From an uncultured Collinsella sp. (lineage in GTDB: Bacteria > Actinomycetota > Coriobacteriia > Coriobacteriales > Coriobacteriaceae): a stretch of DNA of 13,284 nt. This document shows, piece by piece, positions 1-6,509 of this stretch. The DNA is taken from the NCBI GenBank assembly GCA_900549275.1, contig URNU01000017.1:1-13284 (forward strand), in the 5' to 3' direction. Position 1 is the stretch's first letter. Each line of letters starts with the position of its first letter. Below the pieces are notes generated by a model, which saw nothing but the letters and a program-made list of their open reading frames with translations, searched no databases and was not told the DNA's origin. A program made the position numbers and the translations under genes.

Positions 1-986
1 ATCTGGCCGCGGTTGTTGGAGCGCTCGTAGCTCATCATCTCGTCGCCCGAGGTGCCGTCCTGATAGGCGTGCGTAAAATCGCGGTTAAAGCAGCGCTTGA
101 GTTGGCGCTGGCGAGCGGCCTCTTCATCCTTAGAGGTCGAAACATCGGCCAGCATGTCATCAATCTGATGACGATACACGTCGACGATGGAATACACGTA
201 ATCGGGGGCCTTCATGCGGCCCTCGAGCTTGAGCGACGCGGCGCCGGCGTCATACAGACGGCGAACAAGCTGCGACGTGTTGGTGTCGCGCGGGCACAGC
301 GCGCGCTCGCGACCGGCAGGGGAGAGCGCGCGACCGTTCTCGTCGATCAGCTCGTAAGGCAGGCGACAGGGCTGGGCGCACATGCCGCGGTTGGCCGAGC
401 GGCCCGCCATGGCAAAGCTCGAGAGAAGACACAGGCCCGAGTAGCAAAAGCAGATGGCGCCGTGGCTAAAGACCTCGAGGTCAACGTCGGGCGCGGCATT
501 GTGAATGGCGGCGATCTCGTCGATGGAAAGCTCGCGCGAGAGGGTCACGCGGTCGGCGCCCTGCTCGCGGCACCAGATAGTCCCACGGTCATCGTGGATG
601 TTCGCCTGGGTCGAGATATGCGTCTCGATGCCGGGCATGGTGCGCTTGACCTCAAAGAACAGGCCCCAGTCCTGGATAATGAAGGCATCGGCGCCCAGCG
701 TGGAGCAGCGGTGGATGAGTTGCAGCGCATCGCCCATCTCGGACTGCTTGATGACGATGTTGACCGTGACGTAGACGCGCGAGCCGGCCAGGTGCGCGGC
801 GCGGCAGGCCTGCTCAAAGGCCTCATCGGTAAAGTTCGTTGCCTTGCGGCGGGCGTTGAAGCTGCCCATGCCACAGTAGATGGCGTCTGCCCCGGCAGCG
901 AGTGCGGCGGCAAAGGGCTCCGGGCCTCCGGCGGGGGCCAAGAGCTCGGGTCTGCGGTTGGTGGTTCGACTGGCGGTTGCGGTCAT
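1..986 (-). CDS. U32 family peptidase / hydroxylase-type protein, 3' end outside window
   Basis: The reading frame is open from an ATG at 986 to the left edge, giving 328 residues of an incomplete protein. The N-terminus carries PELLAPAG at residues 13-20, the usual opening of U32 proteins. Residues 171-189 (EVFSHGAICFCYSGLCLLS) match the U32 signature, with cysteines 179, 181 and 186, followed by a second cysteine pair in RGMCAQPC. Family knowledge: members named as collagenase-like proteases include RlhA (23S rRNA C2501 hydroxylation) and TrhP (tRNA U34 hydroxylation), so an RNA-modifying role is at least as likely as proteolysis. The missing C-terminus, where DUF3656 would lie in RlhA-type proteins, prevents a choice. 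The start is supported by GAAAGG upstream of the ATG and a TATACT -10-like box at 1019-1024. Family assignment is secure; the reaction is not. Confidence 0.93.
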   Translation of the reverse strand, partial: MTATASRTTNRRPELLAPAGGPEPFAAALAAGADAIYCGMGSFNARRKATNFTDEAFEQACRAAHLAGSRVYVTVNIVIKQSEMGDALQLIHRCSTLGADAFIIQDWGLFFEVKRTMPGIETHISTQANIHDDRGTIWCREQGADRVTLSRELSIDEIAAIHNAAPDVDLEVFSHGAICFCYSGLCLLSSFAMAGRSANRGMCAQPCRLPYELIDENGRALSPAGRERALCPRDTNTSQLVRRLYDAGAASLKLEGRMKAPDYVYSIVDVYRHQIDDMLADVSTSKDEEAARQRQLKRCFNRDFTHAYQDGTSGDEMMSYERSNNRGQ

Positions 987-1018
987 ATCCTGCCTTTCAA
1001 AATGCTCAGATACTCAAA

Positions 1019-1024
1019 AGTATA
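1019..1024 (-). promoter_or_regulatory. possible -10 box for the U32 gene
   Basis: On the minus strand TATACT lies 32 bp before the ATG at 986, giving a plausible short leader that contains the GAAAGG ribosome site. No good -35 hexamer is seen 17 bp upstream, so this is a weak call. The gene could instead be read through from the regulator upstream. Confidence 0.3.
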
Positions 1025-1091
1025 GTGGCGCCGTCGCGATGGGCGATGCCCGCAGCCTAAGCAGGACAAAGTCTTCAGCAGCCTCTCGGGC

Positions 1092-1127
1092 AAAAATGAT
1101 CCGTTTTCCTCCGTCCCCAAGGGATCA
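1092..1127 (-). terminator. terminator-like hairpin after the YheO-type regulator
   Basis: On the minus strand TGATCC (1127-1122) and GGATCA (1102-1097) form a perfect 6-bp stem around a 19-nt loop and are followed at once by five T residues (1096-1092). It begins 6 bp past the regulator stop codon. Shape and position fit an intrinsic terminator, though the loop is long and the stem short. It also separates the regulator from the U32 gene. Confidence 0.5.
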
Positions 1128-1132
1128 GTGGG

Positions 1133-1789
1133 CTAGCCCTTCTTGCGGACCTTTTGCAGATAGCGGTAGACGCTGGGCTCAGAGATGCCAAGCGCGGCGG
1201 CGGCGCAGGCAACGGCACCCTTGAGCATAAATACGCCATTGCCGTTAAGGTGGCGAATAACGTCCACGCGATCGGCCTGGCCGAGCGAGGCGACATCCTG
1301 CCCGCGGCTTTCGAGCAGCTCGGAAATACTGCGGTCGATGAGCTCCTGTGTGGACTCAGAAAGGCTCTCGACTTCGATGGGGGAGGGCTCCGTGCGGACC
1401 GGCGCGGCGTCGAAGTAGGCCATAAGCTGCTGGGCCATGGCATTAATGTTGCGCACGGCCGAAAGATCGGTGTTGACGCACAGCATGCCGACGATCTCGC
1501 CGTTCTCGCGGATAAAGTACGTTGCTGATTCCAGCGTCTTGCCGCCGGCGCCGCGGCCTTCGTAGCCCGTAATGAACGGCAGGTCGCGATACTTGGGGTC
1601 GTGCATGATCTTGAGTGCCAGATCGGTAGCGGGTCCGCTAATCTTGCGGCCGCTCACGATACCGTTGCGAATATCGACGATGGCGTGGTCGGGATCCGAG
1701 AAATCGTGCAGGACGATCTCACTGTTTTTGCCAAGTATCTGCTCCAGGAAATCGACCATCGGCAAAAAGCGGCGTACGGTCTCGTTCAT
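1133..1789 (-). CDS. YheO-like PAS domain transcriptional regulator (DauR-type)
   Basis: A 218-residue protein. Residues 1 to about 118 form the YheO-like PAS domain, beginning MNETVRRFLPMVDFLEQILG and including the conserved stretch SEIVLHDFSDPDHAIVDIRN. The C-terminus is a helix-turn-helix (HTH_22 type) ending ALGISEPSVYRYLQKVRKKG at 199-218. Family knowledge: YheO/DauR proteins are DNA-binding regulators whose PAS domain is thought to sense a small molecule; DauR represses D-arginine use. The reading frame can be extended upstream to 1930, but the start at 1789 is preferred because AAAGGAG sits 6 nt before it and the extension has no domain-like sequence. The gene is divergent from the NCS2 permease across 352 bp, which suggests it controls that permease and perhaps itself. 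The ligand is unknown. Confidence 0.9.
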   Translation of the reverse strand: MNETVRRFLPMVDFLEQILGKNSEIVLHDFSDPDHAIVDIRNGIVSGRKISGPATDLALKIMHDPKYRDLPFITGYEGRGAGGKTLESATYFIRENGEIVGMLCVNTDLSAVRNINAMAQQLMAYFDAAPVRTEPSPIEVESLSESTQELIDRSISELLESRGQDVASLGQADRVDVIRHLNGNGVFMLKGAVACAAAALGISEPSVYRYLQKVRKKG

Positions 1790-1973
1790 GGGCAACTCCT
1801 TTGGGTGAAATCGGAAATGTTCATAACAATTTTTTATCATGGTAACACGGTGTCTATTGACTCGCATATTCGCAGGTACATTGCGTAATACAGACGAGCG
1901 GTAGGAATTTGGCGGCAAACGGTTGACCAAAAGAAAAGTTAGATGTTATTTTGACTAGGCACTTTCGTTACCT

Positions 1974-1998
1974 GCTGAAACGTTTAATTTCAGCTGAA
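1974..1998. promoter_or_regulatory. candidate operator: overlapping inverted repeats
   Basis: GCTGAAA (1974-1980) and TTTCAGC (1988-1994) form a perfect inverted repeat with a 7-bp spacer. The second arm overlaps a perfect 10-bp palindrome, TTCAGCTGAA (1989-1998). The cluster lies 28 bp upstream of the permease -35 box, between two divergent transcription units. It is therefore a natural binding site for the adjacent YheO-type regulator. The binding is inference; the symmetry is seen directly. Confidence 0.45.
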
Positions 1999-2025
1999 GA
2001 ATAGTCTGATAACAAAAAATTATTA

Positions 2026-2054
2026 TTGAGAATGAGAAAATTCTTAAATACGAT
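2026..2054 (+). promoter_or_regulatory. sigma70-type promoter of the NCS2 permease
   Basis: TTGAGA (2026-2031), a 17-bp spacer and TACGAT (2049-2054) make a good housekeeping-type promoter. Transcription would begin near 2061, leaving a leader of about 80 nt. This promoter overlaps the alternative ATG at 2055, which supports the downstream ATG at 2142 as the true permease start. Confidence 0.5.
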
Positions 2055-2141
2055 ATGCAACGAAGGCACAACCTCAGCCCCGCACTGCGTCACAATAGAA
2101 CGTTAGATGCGAAAACAACTACCTCGAGGATTGGTGGTCAA

Positions 2142-3536
2142 ATGGCCCAGGAGACGGTTACGAACGGCACTGAAGCCCTGTTCACTCGCGAAGGCATGCC
2201 TCCCGTTAAGGAAATGATCCCGTGCGCCCTTCAGCACGTACTGGCATCGTTTGCCGGCATCATTACCCCGGCGGTTATCATGGCCGGCGTCTACGGCTTT
2301 AATAGCCAGCAGAGCACCGACATCATTCAGGTTGTGCTCATTCTTTCGGCACTCGACACGGCCCTTCAGGCCTTCGCTCCCTTCCGTCGCATCGGCGGCG
2401 GCCTGCCCATCGTCATGGGCGTCTCGTTCGCGTTCCTGCCGGCCCTGCAGGCTATGGGTGCCTCGGGCTTTAGCTTTGGTGCGCTGCTGGGCGGCGAGAT
2501 TGTTGGCGGTGCCGTCGCGGCCCTCTTTGGTCTGGCCTACAGCAAGATCAAGTGGCTGTTCCCGCCCGTCGTGACCGGTACGGTTATCTTCTCCATCGGC
2601 GTTTCGCTGTATCCCACGGCCGTCAAGTATATGGCCGGCGGTATGGGCACGCCGCTGTGGGGTACCCCGCAGGCCTGGTGCGTCGCTCTTATCACCTTCG
2701 CCGTGGTCTTTGCGCTCGCCAACTTTGGCAAGGGCACGCTCAAGCTGGGATCCGTGTTCTTTGGCATGATCGTTGGCATGATTGTTTCGATCCCCTTTGG
2801 CATGATCGATTTCTCCAGCGTCGCCACCGCCCAGGTCTTCGCCCTTCCCAAGCTCATGCCCTACGCGCTCGAGTTTGATCCCGAGGTCTGCATTACCCTC
2901 GCCGTCGTGTTCCCCATGGTTGCCATTCAGGTTATCGGTGACGTCTCCGCCGCCTGCCTGGGCTCCATCGACCGTATGCCCACCGAGCGCGAGCTCTCCG
3001 GCGCTATCGTGTCCCAGGGCATCACCTCTATGGTCGGCGGCCTGCTGGGCGGTCTTCCCACCAGCGCCCTTGGCCAGAACGTGGGCATCATCTGCTCCAA
3101 CAAGGTCGTCAACAAGTGGGTCTTTGTGACCATCGCGGCCGTCTTTGCCATCGCCGGTCTGTTCCCACAGCTTTCTGCCGTCCTTTCCGCTATCCCGCAG
3201 CCCGTCATCGGCGGCGCGACCGTCGGCGTCTTTGGCACCATCACCATGAACGGCGTGCGCATGTTCACCCGCGAGGGCCTCACGCAGCGCACTACCACCA
3301 TCGTCGGTACCTCCGTCGTCTTTGGCCTGGGTATCTGGATGGCCAGCGGTTGCCTTGCCGGTGAGGGTATGCCCACTTGGGTGTCCACCGTCATCGGCTC
3401 CAATGCCGTAACCCCCACCGCCATCATGGCCATTGTCCTTAACCTGATCCTTCCGCAGACGCCGGTCGTGGCTCAGCACATCGATGCTGCCAAGGACGCT
3501 GCCGTGGATCTGGTCTTACCCGAGAGCAAGAAGTAA
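2142..3536 (+). CDS. NCS2/NAT family nucleobase permease (uracil-xanthine type)
   Basis: A 464-residue integral membrane protein, the usual length for NCS2 (nucleobase-ascorbate) transporters, which move uracil, xanthine, urate or related bases with H+ or Na+. Seen: many hydrophobic segments compatible with 14 membrane spans; QH in the first segment (Q31-H32, ALQHVLASFAGI); the TM8 region around AIQVIGDVSA with D267; and the NAT signature region GQNVGIICSNK (Q312-K321). Two signature positions look atypical: Gln263 where purine members usually have Glu before the IGD motif, and Asn320 where the motif usually has Thr. The start at 2142 is chosen because the promoter lies at 2026-2054; weak ribosome sites GAGGA (2126-2130) and GGTGG (2133-2137) precede it. 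Divergent from the YheO-type regulator. Family is secure; substrate unknown. Confidence 0.93.
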   Translation: MAQETVTNGTEALFTREGMPPVKEMIPCALQHVLASFAGIITPAVIMAGVYGFNSQQSTDIIQVVLILSALDTALQAFAPFRRIGGGLPIVMGVSFAFLPALQAMGASGFSFGALLGGEIVGGAVAALFGLAYSKIKWLFPPVVTGTVIFSIGVSLYPTAVKYMAGGMGTPLWGTPQAWCVALITFAVVFALANFGKGTLKLGSVFFGMIVGMIVSIPFGMIDFSSVATAQVFALPKLMPYALEFDPEVCITLAVVFPMVAIQVIGDVSAACLGSIDRMPTERELSGAIVSQGITSMVGGLLGGLPTSALGQNVGIICSNKVVNKWVFVTIAAVFAIAGLFPQLSAVLSAIPQPVIGGATVGVFGTITMNGVRMFTREGLTQRTTTIVGTSVVFGLGIWMASGCLAGEGMPTWVSTVIGSNAVTPTAIMAIVLNLILPQTPVVAQHIDAAKDAAVDLVLPESKK

Positions 3537-3552
3537 CCAATTCGGTGCTATT

Positions 3553-3584
3553 CGTCGGCGGACGCATCGCCGCGTCCGCCGACG
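3553..3584 (+). terminator. GC-rich hairpin after the permease
   Basis: A perfect 13-bp stem, CGTCGGCGGACGC (3553-3565) with its complement at 3572-3584, closes a 6-nt loop 16 bp after the permease stop codon. No T-run follows, so it is not a textbook intrinsic terminator. Its position and stability still suggest a transcript 3' end or RNA-stabilising structure. Confidence 0.55.
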
Positions 3585-3619
3585 TCATGCGGCGCCAAGC
3601 CGCACTTCAAAAAGTTTGT

Positions 3620-3835
3620 CCCTTTGGTGAATTTGCGGAGTGCAAATGGCACAATGAACCGGCGGGCGAAGACGTGCTGCAAAAGCTCGTGCACCGAAGC
3701 GAGCTCTTTAGGCGGCAGCATAAAAGCTACGTGATCTTCTCGAAGCGTGGCTTTACGCAAGGATGTCAGGAAGCTGCGGCGAACAGGGGAGATACCAAGT
3801 TGATTTCGTTTGCCGAGATGTGCGAGCGGAGATAA
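3620..3835 (+). pseudogene. C-terminal remnant of a DUF234-type ATPase
   Basis: A protein-like frame of about 72 residues ends in TAA at 3833-3835. It contains AECKWHNEP, then VLQKLVHRSELF, YVIFSKRGFT and TKLISFAEM. This order matches, from family knowledge, the end of prokaryotic STAND-like ATPases with a C-terminal DUF234 nuclease-like domain, in which a GECKWRNE motif supplies an E-x-K pair and FSKSGF follows. The P-loop and everything before it are missing. The open frame extends back to 3545, but that part only reads through the permease hairpin and has no protein character. It is therefore a decayed 3' end, probably left by deletion. It directly precedes the repeat array and the DUF4143 ATPase, a protein of similar architecture. 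Confidence 0.65.
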
Positions 3836-3879
3836 CCAAGCGCGCTCTGATGTGATGCTCGGAATGGGTCGCGCTAAGG

Positions 3880-3994
3880 ATGCCAAGCGTAAAACCTTCA
3901 ATGAAAGTAGCGTAAAAACTACATCCGCAATGGCGTAAAAACTACATTGAAAGTAGCGTAAAATCAGCATTGAGAATGGCGTAATTTCGCATAT
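3880..3994. repeat. five direct repeats of 23 bp upstream of the DUF4143 ATPase
   Basis: The core GCGTAA occurs at 3887, 3910, 3933, 3956 and 3979, an exact 23-bp period. Units run 3880-3902, 3903-3925, 3926-3948, 3949-3971 and 3972-3994. The best conserved part is GCGTAAAAACTACAT (units 2 and 3 identical over it), decaying outward in units 1, 4 and 5. Units 2 and 4 begin GAAAGTA while units 3 and 5 carry AATG, so there is a hint of a two-unit alternation. Unit 2 has internal dyad symmetry, GTAG-N8-CTAC. There are no unique spacers. The array ends 26 bp before the ATG at 4021, the place expected for an operator or an iteron-like protein-binding array. Confidence 0.85.
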
Positions 3995-4020
3995 CGCGTG
4001 ATAGAGAGGGACGGCCGTCT

Positions 4021-5316
4021 ATGGATGCACCAAAGAGATTGACCCAAAAGGGATATAGGCCCCGGCTCATAGAAGAGCGCCTCGACACCCTTATGCGAGC
4101 GTTTGGCTGTGTGGAGATCAACGGCCCCAAATGGTGCGGCAAGACCTGGACGGCGCTCTCTCGCTCGGCGAGCGTCTCCAGGCTCGATGAGCCTGCGCAG
4201 CGCGCGGCGGCAGAGGTCGACCCAAGCCTGGCGCTCATCGGCGATGCGCCACACCTGGTCGATGAATGGCAGGAGGTGCCCGAGGTTTGGGATGCCGCCC
4301 GGCGCTTCGTGGACGCGAGCGGCAACGAACGCGGGACACTTTTGCTCACGGGCTCGACCGCGCTCAAAAGCGAGGAGCGCAGCCATGTTCGTCATTCCGG
4401 CACGGGTAGGATCGCCCGTCTGTCAATGCGCCCCATGGCCCTGTGTGAGTCGGGCGACGGCGAGCCGCTCGTGTCACTGGCAAGCCTCTTTAAGGGCGAG
4501 GGTTTTGCCCCTCAGCGTCGCGAGAGCACGGTGGATGACGTCGCCCGCTGGTGCTGCAGGGGCGGTTGGCCTGCAAACCTTGGGCTTTCGGAAGAGCTTG
4601 CGCGAGAGACGGCAAGCCAATACGTGCACTCGGTGCTCGACGTCAACGTGCTGGATGAGGGCATGTCGCCCGAGCTTGCACACGGCCTTTTGCGAGCTCT
4701 TGCCATGAACGAGAGCCAGGCTGTTACGTACAAGACGCTCATAAAGGACGCCTCGTACGGTGAGGCGGGCCCCGACGAGAGGACCATCGCTGCGTACCTG
4801 GATCTCTTCAACAGGCTCAAGCTGACCGAGGACCTGTGTGGATGGGAGCCGCCCATGCGCTCGAAGGCCCGCGTTCGCGTGCGCCCCAAGCGCTACTTCT
4901 GCGACCCGTCACTTGCGGCGGCGTTGCTGGGGGCTACCCCAGAGCGGCTGCTTGGCGATATGCAAACGCTGGGGATGCTCTTTGAGAACCTCGTTCTGCG
5001 CGACGTGCGCGTGTTCCTTTCCACCTACGGCGGTGTCGACAACAGTGTCCATTATTTCCGAGATGAGAAGGGCCTTGAGGTCGATCTGATCGTTGAGCAC
5101 GACGGGCGCTGGGGAGCCATCGAGGTCAAGCTGAGTGATGCGAAAGCAGACGACGGAGCGAGAAATCTCAAGGCGCTGGAGAGGAAAGTGCTCTCCAATC
5201 CTGCCGCCCAGAATGCCGCGCCGGCGTTTTTGGCGGTCGTGGTTGGAAAGGGGAGCATTGCCTACGCACGCGACGATGGCGTGGCGGTGATTCCCATGGC
5301 GGCACTTGGGGCGTAG
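4021..5316 (+). CDS. AAA_14 / DUF4143 family ATP-binding protein
   Basis: A 431-residue protein with the complete architecture of the family. The N-terminal ATPase has Walker A GPKWCGKT (35-42), Walker B PHLVDEWQ with D81-E82, a sensor-like LLLTGS (107-112) and the family-typical GRIARLSMRPMALCESG (129-145). A winged-helix-like middle follows, then DUF4143 with YFCDPSLAAALLG (292-304), LFENLVLRD (320-328) and a nuclease-like E-x-D...E-x-K set (E353, D355, E368, K370). Family knowledge: these proteins are abundant, often in many copies per gut genome, and their role is not established; the C-terminus resembles the PD-(D/E)XK fold. GAGAGGG ends 10 nt before the ATG. Alone in its transcription unit, with the 23-bp repeats upstream and a DUF234 ATPase remnant before them. 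Confidence 0.92.
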   Translation: MDAPKRLTQKGYRPRLIEERLDTLMRAFGCVEINGPKWCGKTWTALSRSASVSRLDEPAQRAAAEVDPSLALIGDAPHLVDEWQEVPEVWDAARRFVDASGNERGTLLLTGSTALKSEERSHVRHSGTGRIARLSMRPMALCESGDGEPLVSLASLFKGEGFAPQRRESTVDDVARWCCRGGWPANLGLSEELARETASQYVHSVLDVNVLDEGMSPELAHGLLRALAMNESQAVTYKTLIKDASYGEAGPDERTIAAYLDLFNRLKLTEDLCGWEPPMRSKARVRVRPKRYFCDPSLAAALLGATPERLLGDMQTLGMLFENLVLRDVRVFLSTYGGVDNSVHYFRDEKGLEVDLIVEHDGRWGAIEVKLSDAKADDGARNLKALERKVLSNPAAQNAAPAFLAVVVGKGSIAYARDDGVAVIPMAALGA

Positions 5317-5342
5317 TGGTTTTGCGGGCGTGCCGTGCTTCC

Positions 5343-5366
5343 TTTACCGAAAATCCATTTGGTAAA
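5343..5366. repeat. AT-rich inverted repeat downstream of the ATPase
   Basis: TTTACC (5343-5348) pairs with GGTAAA (5361-5366), and AAAT (5351-5354) pairs with ATTT (5357-5360), giving a 10-bp stem with a 2-nt bulge and a 2-nt loop. It starts 27 bp after the DUF4143 stop codon. There is no T-run, so a terminator is doubtful; a protein-binding dyad is equally possible. Confidence 0.5.
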
Positions 5367-5444
5367 CCAGATGCTCGCGGATAGAATAAAGTTGACGGCA
5401 GCCCAAGGGTGATAGCTGGGCAGCGCCGTTGCTTGGTCAAGAGG

Positions 5445-5543
5445 TCAGTGCCTTAATGGCAGCGACTTGTTATGCTTCGAATGCTGCTTGAGTGCCTCGG
5501 AAAGTTCGATAAGCGCCGTGAAGAGCGAGACCAAAGCAACCAA
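5445..5543 (-). CDS. possible small membrane peptide (toxin-like), start uncertain
   Basis: A minus-strand frame ends in TGA at 5445-5447. From a TTG at 5543 it encodes 32 residues; the frame is open back to 5588 without an ATG or GTG. The peptide has a hydrophobic stretch, ELLVALVSLFTALIEL, followed by a basic tail, ALKQHSKHNKSLPLRH. That pattern is typical of single-span toxins of type I systems and holin-like toxins, but no family is recognised. Weak points: only TTG is available as a start, ribosome-site support is poor, and a short plus-strand frame overlaps it. It may also be an accident of a GC-rich sequence. Confidence 0.22.
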   Translation of the reverse strand: MVALVSLFTALIELSEALKQHSKHNKSLPLRH

Positions 5544-5563
5544 GAGCTCTACGAGCTCTGATG

Positions 5564-5608
5564 GGCCCGGGATGACCGCTGATTCAAGTCACCGGGCCTA
5601 AACTTTTT
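5564..5608 (+). terminator. intrinsic terminator upstream of the exonuclease gene
   Basis: GGCCCGG (5564-5570) pairs with CCGGGCC (5592-5598), and inside it TGAC (5573-5576) pairs with GTCA (5588-5591) with a 2-nt bulge. Five T residues follow at 5604-5608. It could end the ATPase transcript. A related sequence lies after the exonuclease gene (6510-6558). Confidence 0.6.
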
Positions 5609-5623
5609 CATGCATTTGAATAG
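5571..5623 (+). repeat. left copy of imperfect repeat flanking the exonuclease
   Basis: This stretch shares ATGA, TCAAGTCA, CGGGCC, AAA, TTTTT and GAATAG in the same order with 6519-6584. The right copy carries an extra block between the T-run and GAATAG. The pair brackets the exonuclease gene in direct orientation. Confidence 0.5.
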
Positions 5624-5771
5624 AGCGGGCGGGATCCCTTGGGGCCGTCTGTGTGGTGTGTGCCTTGTGCATGGCATTGCGCACCGCTTTCATGTCCGCG
5701 CGGGCGCCTATCCTTACGGCAATGTGGCCGCCTATGTAGCAAGCGGCAGGCAACGGAGAAAGGCCCTAACC

Positions 5772-6506
5772 GTGTCAGCTGAAAAGACGCCGTGTATCTC
5801 GGCTATCGATACGACGAACTTTGCGCGCCAGATTGTGCTGGACTTTGAGTTTGTGCCGGTGCCAAAGCAGCGCCAGCGCCGTGGACTGCGCAACGAGATT
5901 ATCGAGGTCGGCGCCGTCAAGCTCGATTACCACGGCAACGTTATGGGCGAGTTCTCTCAGTTTGTGCAGACGGAATTTACCGAAGGCGTTGCGTTTCCCG
6001 TCCCCGAGCTCACAGGGATATCGGCTGTGGACACCGCGATGGCCGATCCGCTCTACGTGGTGATCAAAAGGCTCAACGATTGGATCGGTCGCTACTCCGC
6101 CCAGATAGTTTGCTGGAGCGGGACGGATCGTCGGCAGCTTTTGACCGAGTGTCAGGCAAAGCACATCGATCTTGCCGCATTTCCTACGGACTGGGCCGAC
6201 CTGCAGGCGTTTTACACCTCGATCATGGACGTGGGCAGCCACGGGCGCGTCTCGTTAGGCGACGCGGCAACGTGGTTTGGCATCGAGTTTGACGAGTCGA
6301 CGGGTCACGCCCACAGCGCCCTTGCCGATGCGCGCGTGACCGCCAAGCTGCTCAAGCAGATGATGGACGGGGACTACCGTGTGAGCCCGCGCGCCCAAGA
6401 AGTCCGTCAACGGTGGAGGATGGGCGAGCGAGCCCAGACGTGCCTTTCCAGCAAGTGCCCCGAGCTGAGTGATTTGCTGCTAAAGTTGAAGGCGGAGGGA
6501 AGGTAG
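5772..6506 (+). CDS. DEDDh 3'-5' exonuclease (RNase T/DnaQ-like, KapD-type)
   Basis: From the GTG at 5772 the protein has 244 residues. All five DEDDh positions are visible: D24 and E26 in VLDFEF, D119 in CWSGTDRRQLL, and H181 with D186 in GHAHSALADAR (H-x4-D). RNEIIEVGAVKL (40-51) is the usual second strand. Family knowledge: such proteins remove nucleotides from 3' ends of DNA or RNA with two metal ions; this type resembles the ERI-1/KapD branch. A longer frame begins at ATG 5610, but GTG 5772 is preferred because GGAGAAAGG (5755-5763) lies 8 nt before it, the ATG at 5610 immediately follows a terminator, and the extension lacks protein character. The substrate is unknown. The gene stands alone, bracketed by two related terminator-like sequences. 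Confidence 0.88.
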   Translation: MSAEKTPCISAIDTTNFARQIVLDFEFVPVPKQRQRRGLRNEIIEVGAVKLDYHGNVMGEFSQFVQTEFTEGVAFPVPELTGISAVDTAMADPLYVVIKRLNDWIGRYSAQIVCWSGTDRRQLLTECQAKHIDLAAFPTDWADLQAFYTSIMDVGSHGRVSLGDAATWFGIEFDESTGHAHSALADARVTAKLLKQMMDGDYRVSPRAQEVRQRWRMGERAQTCLSSKCPELSDLLLKLKAEGR

Positions 6507-6509
6507 ACA

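Larger units (their letters stand above)
1790..2141. other. AT-rich divergent regulatory region between regulator and permease
   Basis: This 352-bp spacer holds no gene. It is clearly more A+T rich than both flanking genes. It contains the permease promoter (2026-2054), a strong dyad cluster (1974-1998), and the AAAGGAG ribosome site of the regulator at about 1796-1802. No convincing promoter pair for the minus-strand regulator could be picked by eye. The long upstream extensions of both open reading frames into this region are therefore best read as non-coding. Confidence 0.6.
5317..5771. other. spacer between the DUF4143 ATPase and the exonuclease
   Basis: This 455-bp spacer has no confident gene. 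It holds an AT-rich inverted repeat (5343-5366), a possible minus-strand membrane peptide (5445-5543), and a terminator (5564-5608). The plus-strand frame from 5610 to 5771 that joins the exonuclease gene has no protein-like character and is treated as non-coding. Confidence 0.5.

Noticed and set aside
69..1025. Long plus-strand open frame of 318 residues
   Set aside because: It is the antisense shadow of the U32 gene, which has clear family motifs on the minus strand; the plus-strand product has no recognisable pattern.
1790..1930. Longer start for the YheO-type regulator
   Set aside because: The ATG at 1789 has a strong AAAGGAG site and matches the usual family start; the extra 47 residues are translated from the AT-rich control region.
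2103..3479. Long minus-strand open frame of 458 residues
   Set aside because: Antisense shadow of the permease; the product is a Gly/Asp/His-rich string expected from reading a GC-rich membrane protein backwards.
3548..3970. Minus-strand frame of 140 residues across the remnant and the repeats
   Set aside because: It runs antisense through the DUF234 remnant and the 23-bp array and has no protein-like pattern of its own.
3880..3994. CRISPR array
   Set aside because: The 23-bp units are in direct contact with no unique spacers, and no cas gene is present.
5610..5771. Extension of the exonuclease to ATG 5610
   Set aside because: The ATG directly follows a terminator, the encoded 54 residues look non-coding, and GTG 5772 has a strong ribosome site.
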